NCBI GenBank assembly: GCA_905147135.1
Contig: LR990058.1
Location: 11,631,349-11,695,348 of the forward strand
DNA from: Blastobasis lacticolella
Lineage: Eukaryota > Arthropoda > Insecta > Lepidoptera > Blastobasidae
Direction of reading: 5' to 3'
Length of the DNA: 64,000 nucleotides
A model generated the notes under the pieces. It was not told the origin of the DNA. It ran no database searches and saw nothing but the letters and a program-made list of their open reading frames with translations. Shown here in pieces: positions 57,135 to 64,000 of the stretch. A program made the translations under genes and the position numbers. Position 1 is the stretch's first letter. Each line of letters begins with the position of its first letter.

Positions 57135-57390
57135 TATCAGGTGGTAGGACTCTGTCAAGCTGAGGAGTCCGCCTGGGTGAGTATCACCGCCTTATCTATC
57201 GCCGCCAAGCCACAATGCTGGCATTGTTGTGTTCCGCTTTGAAGGATAGTGTAGCCAGCGCGATATCGCAGCGGTTCTGCATTTTTATTGCCTAAAACCT
57301 AAATTCATGAATCTTAGATGTCATGGGCGACAGTTACCACTTACCATCAGGTGGGCTGCCATCGCATTTGTCACTGCGTAGTATAAAAAA
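57135..57390 (+). repeat. Bm1-like SINE, second copy
   Basis: AGGTGGTAGGACTCTGTCAAGCTGAGGAGTCCGCCTGGGTGAGTATCACCGCC...TTACCATCAGGTGGGCTGCC...GTCACTGCGTAGTATAAAAAA, parallel to 53405. Confidence 0.65.
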
Positions 57391-57399
57391 CTTATACGC

Positions 57400-57645
57400 A
57401 TATACATTCAGATGCGGGCAACGCATTAGAGTGAGGGCAACGAGACTGCGCCCGGCTGTAGGTGGAACAAAATGTGACTGACAATGTCAAGTTCAGCCAC
57501 AGTATACAAATTCGGCAGGAGCACCATCACCTCTCAACAAACTCTCGTGGCCCTCAGTCTAATAGCGCCCTTGGTGTTGCTAATGTCCATAGACGACGGT
57601 GACCATTTCCATCAGGTCCGCTTGCCTATTTGTTTGCCGTATAAC
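57400..57645 (+). repeat. LINE tail, split by a hAT-like element
   Basis: GTTGCTAATGTCCATAGACGACGGTGACCATTTCCATCAGGT...TTTGCCGTATAAC is the family tail. Its A-rich end (ATAAAAAAA) resumes at 58460 after the insertion. The middle (57440-57550) is unrelated sequence. Confidence 0.65.
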
Positions 57646-58452
57646 TAGGGCTTGCAATCGAATATTCGAATATTCGCCTTATTTCAATATTCGAATTTAG
57701 GTAAAATTCGAATATTCAAATATTTTTAAACAATAAGAATTTACGTACTCGTGTCTTAATTTTGTGGTATTTAATCATACGGATCGTGTGAACACACACA
57801 CCGAATGCTCGGGGACTCGTGCCTGTGTATTCTAAAATGCGAGGCGCATTCTGTCTGATATAATGTTTTAGTTTATATATAATTTGATTTTAATTTGTAT
57901 TACCTATCTCATGATATAAAGTTGACCTGACCTAATGCTACCTCTCGCGAGGCAGTTACATTGTATTTACTGTGTTTGGAACTACACGGGAGGGAATTGC
58001 GAGGCAAGGAGACCGAATACACTCTCGCCTCGCGATTCAATTTCCGTACTTAATAAATTTTTTGTTAATGTTTAGTAATTGAATTATGGTTTATACTATT
58101 AGTAAATGTATTCAAAGTTGCGGCAAATCGCTTTCTAATGCTTAATGATTTAAAATAATGCTGTTAAATAAAAAAAAACATATTCGCCGCTAGGCGGCGT
58201 TGTTTAGTAATTTTGTGATTTTTATTTTTCATTGCTTTGTTTTTAATTATTAACATGTAGAAATCCATTTCACGCTCATTTTGATACATTTGCTAATGGC
58301 CAATTGCTCAAACTTACATTAAAAATGTAGTTAATACCCTGATTATAGATTTCACAATATTTCGAATAATATTTGAATATCACCAGCAAAAATATTCGGA
58401 TATTCGAATACTTAAATTTTCGAATATTAAAACATAACTATCGAATATTAAA
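57646..58452. mobile_element. hAT-like element with ATTCGAATATTCG subterminal repeats, 807 bp
   Basis: Starts TAGGGCTTGCAATCGAATAT and ends in TCGAATATTAAA. It is flanked by GTATAAC on both sides (57639-57645 and 58453-58459), and the interrupted LINE tail resumes exactly. Both ends carry dense TTCGAATATTCG words. The duplication is 7 bp, or 8 with one mismatch, compatible with hAT. No transposase. Confidence 0.7.
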
Positions 58453-58469
58453 GTATAACATAAAAAAAT

Positions 58470-58900
58470 GCTTTGAAAAAAGTAAAGCGAGAAAAAATAA
58501 TTGAAAATGTTTCGGTTTCTACCAACTAGATCCACAATCAACAGCATTATACTGTTGCTTAATATAACTCAGGAAGTTAATTTTCTTCGAGGGCCTCTCC
58601 TGTGATTGCTCAACAGAGTTGTTGTTTGAATAACTGTATCCCTCGCAAGTCTCGAGTTAATTAATTCGGAACTTGCACCAAGTGGACGCCGGGATCTAGT
58701 TAGCCTAAGTCAATTATGAGCTACAAGCGCTGACAAGGCGTTAATAACGTGAAGCAATCGATAAACCCGTACAAGATGTTCGAAATTTGTATGTTACCGT
58801 TTATAACGAATGTAGAAATGGCCCGATTTACATATATGACGTTTGAATGAAAATAGAGATTTTTAAGACAATCAGTCAGTAATGCAACATAGCATTTATA
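58470..58900. other. No gene recognised
   Basis: AT-rich; no repeat recognised. Confidence 0.4.
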
Positions 58901-58905
58901 AATAA

Positions 58906-59050
58906 ACTAGTGGACCCGGCGCGACTTCGTTCACGTACACCTACTTTACCTCTACCTACCCTTTTTTCTTGCTTACATGCCTTCCTATTGAATCACTCTA
59001 TCTATTGTTGTAAATCGCATTAAAATCCGATACGTAGTTTAAAAGATCTA
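58906..59050 (-). mobile_element. Helitron-like 3' end
   Basis: AACTAGTGGACCCGGCGCGACTTCGTTCACGTACACC, nearly identical to 15878. Followed by a CTACTTTACCTCTACCTACCC tract as in that copy. Confidence 0.45.
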
Positions 59051-59065
59051 AGCGTACATAGGCGT

Positions 59066-59293
59066 ACAAATAAATTAGCTTGGACAATTCACACAGCGCA
59101 ATCTAGCCCCAAAGTAAGCAAAGCTTGAGTTATGGGTGCCAGAGAACTGATAAACTATTTATATATTTTTTAAATAAATACTTATTGTACATATAAAACA
59201 CCCAGAACAGAAATTAAAATTCATCATTTCAATTTCTGCCCGACCGGGAATCGAACCCGGGACCTCTGCTTAACTGAACCACTCGGGTCGTCA
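59066..59293 (-). repeat. SINE family 1
   Basis: Minus-strand copy with intact B box (GGGTTCGATTCCCGG). The head is shortened (missing part of the A-box region), body and tail present. Confidence 0.8.
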
Positions 59294-59299
59294 AGATAT

Positions 59300-60300
59300 A
59301 ACTATATACTTCACGTCACGCCTTTTCCTTGTAGGGGTAGGTAAATACCACATTGCTCCACTTGCTGCGGTCCTGGAAAGCCTTTTTCGTTTCTTCCATA
59401 TTCATCAACCTTTTTATACAGGGTCGGTTTAGGATATTCTTGACTTGACTTTCCTTTAAAATACCATCAGTTCAATTGTGGTACGTACTTCGCGGTCAAC
59501 CCCAAGTGTCAATAGTTAATAAAATTTCCAGATAAAGGTTATTTTTCTTACCGTGTCACTGACTAACATTAGATTGTTGTGGTCCAAAACTGAATAACTT
59601 TGAATAAAGGTTTTAAGATATTCAATATAGGCATACAACATTTTAACAGAATAAGTACGAAATTGTTCATGTAATATTAAACCCCTTCTGTAAGCCTTTT
59701 ATATTTTTCAAACTTGGCTGACACATTACTTAGTATTTGTAATATGACTTTATAAGCTTTCGAATATTATATTATGATCCATTTAGCACCACTCACTACT
59801 GATCGTGCGACGATAATAAAATCGCTGCTTTTTTCTATTCCGTAAGAGAATTGCAATAATCGAATGTATTGACGAATTTCCCAAACATCAAAAGGCTTTG
59901 TCACACAGGTGACAGTCCAATTTCCGTCGCAGCAGACCACTTGTTGGACGCTCCAGAACCTGACAAAGGGTCTACCTGCAGATTCAATACTCGTCGGATT
60001 TGAAGAGTTTTCATACAACACTTGTTGAGCACAATGTTATGCTAGATCTTATTCAACGACTTTTGCAACTTTTATCCATGGTGTTTCTAGTTCATGTGGA
60101 AAATGTGGAAAGTTTAATGGCTGTTCATCGTATTTTTCACATATACATTCTAATTTATTAGCCTAACTAGAAATAATTGTTCAAAGTCGAGTGGAGTACA
60201 CATCTACATTCTTATAAATAATTTACCTGTTTGTAGTAGGTAAAGATCTGTCTAGATATTATAAAGATAAAAACGGCAGTTCTTAGCATAACCTAAATTG
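59300..60300. other. No gene recognised
   Basis: An 84-codon minus-strand ORF (59767-60021) has no family motif that I recognise and no convincing splice pair around it. Confidence 0.4.
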
Positions 60301-60305
60301 TTAGC

Positions 60306-60420
60306 TACACTAAGGGCGGCTTGCACCAAAGTCATAATGGCATTTAAGCTGAATAAACTGCATACAAAAAACGTCATTCATAAACGTGTGTAAGAATTTG
60401 GTGCAAGCCGAGCTTAGACG
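60306..60420. mobile_element. Palindromic MITE (GGCTTGCACCAAA ends)
   Basis: CTAAGGGCGGCTTGCACCAAA at left pairs with TTTGGTGCAAGCCGAGCTTAG at right; about 110 bp long. Related fragments occur at 32757-32942 and near 61110-61210. Confidence 0.6.
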
Positions 60421-60995
60421 GTGTTTGTGAAAACTTTTCCACTTCATAATAGTTTATTGCTGTTTCTGAGCAATAACTTGAGCAGGTTTTTGATAATTAT
60501 TCTGGTCAGTGAGAACTGTTTTTTTTCCTAAAATCTGGGCACTGTCACACCCCAGCGCCTTAACCAAGGTACGCAGTAAGAATACCGAAAAATGTATTTA
60601 CAAACGCTAATTTATACTAAAACTGTTGGTAGTCGCTAATTTATACTAAAACTGTTGATTATGTACGAATTTTCATCGGGCGTACGCAAACAAGCGGCCA
60701 TTTGCCCAATTTATTTTGGCACTAATGAAGAGGCCGTTTGGACCGTTTGACGAGACCGTGGTTTACCTTCTCGTAAAAATAGAATGGTCACAGTGTAGTT
60801 GACTTTGAGGACAGTAACTCAAGTTCGAGCTCAAGGGCGTTGCAATTGCATTAAATGGTTAATCACATTTAAGCTCAAGTTATTAAAATATAATATAATT
60901 CACAAACAACAGCACCACAATATTTTTAAATAGCAAAAAAGGAAAGAACAAACTAAAACATGACAATAATCACAAAAAAAGTTGCAGTTTTACGG

Positions 60996-61112
60996 TAGCA
61001 GGGTCAGATGGCAGTCGCTCCACTGTAATGCCCTGATTTGCTAAATCCTGGATCGTGATCAAACTGGACCTTCGTACGTGAGAGTACAATTAACGCCAAG
61101 ATGATTATTTAT
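60996..61112 (+). repeat. SINE family 2, 3' part
   Basis: GGTCAGATGGCAGTCGCTCCACTGTAATGCCCTGATTTGCTAAATCCTGGATCGTGATCAA...ATTAACGCCAAGATGATTATTTATTT. Confidence 0.65.
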
Positions 61113-61379
61113 TTAAGCTTAAGATAAACACAAAATTTCATACAACATAACGTTAAACATCATTCTTAAATGTATTTAAGAAATTATTGTAAGCCGGGCT
61201 AAGCTTAACTAGAGTTGTGTGTGCTTAGGCTTGGTTATTACAGCCTAGTAAGTTAGGGCTAACCTGTATACAAGCCAGGGCGTCAGCTCAAAATGAGCAG
61301 GAACTATAGCTACCATCATTAGCCACAGCCACAGATCAGTGTTAACAACAGTAATCCAAATTAATTTAATTCTTCCACA

Positions 61380-61470
61380 GTTAAACGCTAACCAATGCTC
61401 TTATGATGTGGGAAAACATCGTCATGAAAACCTGAACATCAGGCGTCAGTCGCCTATATGCAAAAAATCC
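61380..61470 (+). repeat. SINE family 2, middle fragment
   Basis: AAACGCTAACCAATGCTCTTATGATGTGGGAAAACATCGTCATGAAAACC...CAGGCG aligns with the part of 22284-22612 that follows the head. Confidence 0.55.
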
Positions 61471-61669
61471 CATTTAACTCAATTAAGACAATAATTAGCA
61501 AAGGTTCTTTTTAGCAAAGATTCTAACTAATATTTCGCTGACATTAGTGTTCATTCTGGCCATATGGTAAGCGCCAGAGTAGAACAGCACCACCCCTTAC
61601 ACTCGTGAGAGTCGTACAAGGTGACTAATGTTTTCGAAACAAAATATCTAGAGTCTCCGTAGCCTGGAA

Positions 61670-61812
61670 AATGGGCAGCAGCACTTTCCATTGTTATGTT
61701 TGTAACACTGCGATCTCCAACCCGCCTGCCAAGTGTGGAGATTATGGCAATAACCTAACTTTAACTAAGTCCAGCAGTGTACTATTATGGGCTGTGATGA
61801 AATGAAAATGAA
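61670..61812 (+). repeat. LINE tail (AATGGGCAGCAGCA family), best copy
   Basis: GGAAAATGGGCAGCAGCACTTTCCATTGTTATGTTTGTAACACTGCGATC, GTGTGGAGATTATGGCAATAACC and TATTATGGGCTGTGATGAAATGA. Used as reference for 38213 and 50100. Confidence 0.6.
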
Positions 61813-61889
61813 AAAAGTATTTATTGAATTAGGATAACGTTAATTAATCTCTCTTCAAAAGTCAAAAATCTAACGGAAACCAAAGGGAA

Positions 61890-62106
61890 AGTTAAGCGAG
61901 CTCATCCAGGTAGGGGGCGCCGCATGCAGACCGATCAGCGCGTACGAGGGCTTACTCCGGCGAGACACCGGGCACCTATACACGACACGCACATAACCGC
62001 CTAGGCGAATCATGTGCCGCACGTGCCCGGCCCCAGCGAGCCCGCCGGCGCTCACACCCGTATGCACCAGCCGGCCTACCTGCGTCGCCCCCTGAGCTCG
62101 GAACAA
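61890..62106 (-). other. GC-rich island with a 78-codon ORF preceded by an acceptor-like site
   Basis: A sharply GC-rich block in AT-rich surroundings. On the minus strand a frame of 78 codons (61870-62106) runs with few low-complexity features and contains LAGAGHVRHMIRLGGYVRVV and SKPSYALIGLHAAPP. Just upstream of it is TTTTTACTGTTTGTTCCGAGCTCAG, which could be a 3' splice site. I cannot assign a family. It may be an exon of an unrelated minus-strand gene nested in the channel gene, a processed fragment, or transposon-borne sequence. Confidence 0.3.
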
Positions 62107-62109
62107 ACA

Positions 62110-62940
62110 GTAAAAAGAATATCGTCTATCTGTCAGTATGATGATGAATGTTCATTCTAAGCACGACTCATACCCACATCAAAATTGCTATTTGGTTCTG
62201 CTGGCATAGTAGTAGATGAAGTTTCTGTCTATAGTTGTTTAATGTCCTAGACTCATCTCGTGATTTAAAAATGATAAAATAAAAACTAAAATAAAAAATT
62301 ATGAAAAAACTCAAAACATTATGACATAAATTTATGTAAAGGCTAAAAGATATAAATACTAAAATAATTTATCCCGACTCGCAGATAACTCAAACAAATC
62401 CGCCGGTAACTTCTTACCGTCAGACCCGTCCATCAGGGCCGTGCTATTAGGGCCATAAGCTTGATTGTCAGCTTAGTTAAAATATACCGTAATCTATTGC
62501 ACCAATGACTATTATTTTAGGACCACTTCTCACACACATTTAAACATATAAATTGTAAATTAATTAACAAAATAAACAATAGAGGGAGTTGCAATTACAC
62601 ACTGTTTGTTCAGGATGCTGTGGCTCCGATGATAAGCAAGTACCCACTTATAATTAATTCGCCATGATTGGACTTCATTTGATTCGATCGAGGAAGCCTC
62701 CGCAAGTCCGACTAGCGGCCATCTTTGTTCGCGCCAACGCCAACTAAATGGAATTTGCTTATTTTTAATCTTGACGAAGTCGTTATCCACTTTCTGAAAA
62801 AGCCTGTGCGGTTGGAGGAAATTGGATTCGCATGTGCGGGATTTCATTAGAATATATATGCTTGTTGGGTAGGTGAAGTTTTATCATCATCATCAACCTA
62901 TGGACATAGCCATCCCCCAATGACCGCCAATACACTCAAT
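62110..62940. other. No gene recognised
   Basis: AT-rich. A short (ATC)n run at 62884-62896 next to AACCTATGGACATAGCC looks like the reversed end of a GATGAT-tailed LINE. Confidence 0.4.
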
Positions 62941-62944
62941 TCTA

Positions 62945-63075
62945 TCCTACTAATATTATAAATCCGATGTGTGTGTGCGGATGAAATTTGATAGGTAGCT
63001 CGATTAGGGTATGTAGGGGGTTGAATTAGATATAAGCTACTTTTTACCCCCAATCCCTCTATATAATAATAGAAA
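62945..63075 (+). mobile_element. Helitron-like 5' end
   Basis: A|TCCTACTAATATTATAAATC, then GATGTGTGTGTGCGGATGAAATTTGATAGGTAGC and GATATAAGCTACTTTTTACCCCC: the usual 5' region of lepidopteran Helitron-like elements. No 3' CTAG end, so truncated. Confidence 0.5.
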
Positions 63076-63579
63076 CACTTCAAGGCCGATTTTGTTTTCA
63101 TGATCTAAATCATGGGCTAAATCAGTTTATTGAAGTACCTAATACGAAGAAATTGACTTCGCACAAATTCGGTTACACCACAAAAGAAAGAACCAATCCA
63201 TCGACAGAAAGAAAATAATAATAATAATAAACCATCTACTTCGAACACTGACAAATCTTGCGTCCGATAGCTATCGCTCGAAGAGAAAAATTTGCTAGAA
63301 TCAACCGTCAGTGTAGGAAGCGGGGTGATCAATAAAATTCGGCGTCCACGTCAAAACTTTGCCCCGTGGGCGCTGTAAAGTGCTCCATCAGTGGAGCCTT
63401 GTTTGCGAAACGATGACGCGACTGCCTCCCGAAATATCACAGAGCTGGGCCCGCTGAAAGTTTTCGACGCAAAGACAAACATGTTGCGACAGTGTTCGGT
63501 TTCTTTACGGCTTCCTTTTGGTGTTGGTTGCAACGAACTAAGAACATATGTTTTCACTTCTTTTCAGGGGTAAAAAAGG

Positions 63580-63705
63580 TTTTACGGTGTCGGCAACGCG
63601 TGGATGATACCCCGGGTATTGCAAACGACCATAGGCTGCGGTGACTGCTTACCATCAGGCAGGCCGTAAGATTGTTTGCCACCTTAGTGGTATGAAAAAA
63701 ACTCG
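63580..63705 (+). repeat. LINE 3'-tail fragment
   Basis: GGTGTCGGCAACGCGTGGATGATACCCCGGGTATTGCAAACGACCATAGGCTGCGGTGACTGCTTACCATCAGGCAGGCCG...GTATGAAAAAA, a diverged copy of the tail at 55430. Confidence 0.55.
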
Positions 63706-63709
63706 CAGC

Positions 63710-64000
63710 AAAAGCGCTTATTATTCACTTAAGAGGAAAAGTTATTTAAATTTCAAACACCACATACTCTGGGCTGGCAAAAATAAACTAATAATGGTTT
63801 GTTCAGAAACTCATTTTGGCCTAGTAATTTAACTCCATAAATTAAACCTAGTATTATAATAATTAGGCGAATATTTCGTATATTATTTATAGAAATTTAG
63901 TTTATATATATACTATTTCATTTTTAAAGACTATTTAAAATAAATACTAGTGAACATAAATATCGCTTACAAATATCATGTTTGGTACTCATAACAATGT
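63710..64000. other. No gene recognised
   Basis: AT-rich sequence to the end of the window; a 63-codon ORF at 63641-63832 overlaps the LINE tail and is not supported. Confidence 0.4.

Overview
The window looks like a piece of a lepidopteran (moth or butterfly) nuclear genome. It is AT-rich and gene-poor, and it is dense with interspersed repeats of types common in Lepidoptera: tRNA-headed SINEs, a Bm1-like SINE, 5'-truncated LINE tails, Helitron-like ends and many short palindromic elements. None of the open reading frames looks bacterial or viral, and there are no operons, CRISPR arrays or rRNA genes. Assignment to Lepidoptera rests on repeat recognition from memory, not on a search.

One protein-coding gene can be supported, on the + strand. 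It is the 5' part of a voltage-gated sodium-channel-family gene of the DSC1/NaCP60E (sodium channel protein 60E) type. A GC-rich first coding exon (12188-12664, 159 codons, ending in a GT donor) joins in phase 0 to a second coding exon (53151-53359, AG acceptor, GT donor). Exon 2 carries the pre-S1 segment and the domain I S1 helix. The intron between them is about 40.5 kb. The rest of the channel must lie beyond base 64000. A good splice acceptor at 12111-12112 suggests that further non-coding exon(s) lie upstream of the start codon, and two very short upstream ORFs precede the start.

Layout: 1-12100 is upstream sequence with SINEs, LINE tails, a 144-bp foldback element and a TTA-flanked foldback element with an internal 82-bp tandem repeat. 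12113-12664 is 5'UTR plus coding exon 1. 12665-53150 is the giant intron, holding three palindromic elements within 0.9 kb (14.3-15.2 kb), a Helitron-like element, a LINE reverse-transcriptase remnant (29.6-30.6 kb), a 1.1-kb hAT-type element with a perfect 8-bp target duplication (33.9-35.1 kb), a SINE nested inside a foldback element (46.3-46.7 kb) and another reverse-transcriptase pseudogene (49.7-50.0 kb). 53151-53359 is exon 2. 53360-64000 is the start of the next intron, with more SINE and LINE copies, a nested hAT-like element (57.6-58.5 kb) and an unexplained GC-rich island (61.9-62.1 kb).

I found no clear sign of a new multi-gene biological system. The items most worth a second look are the structure of the channel's 5' end, the foldback elements, and the layered transposon insertions whose relative ages can be read from the target duplications.
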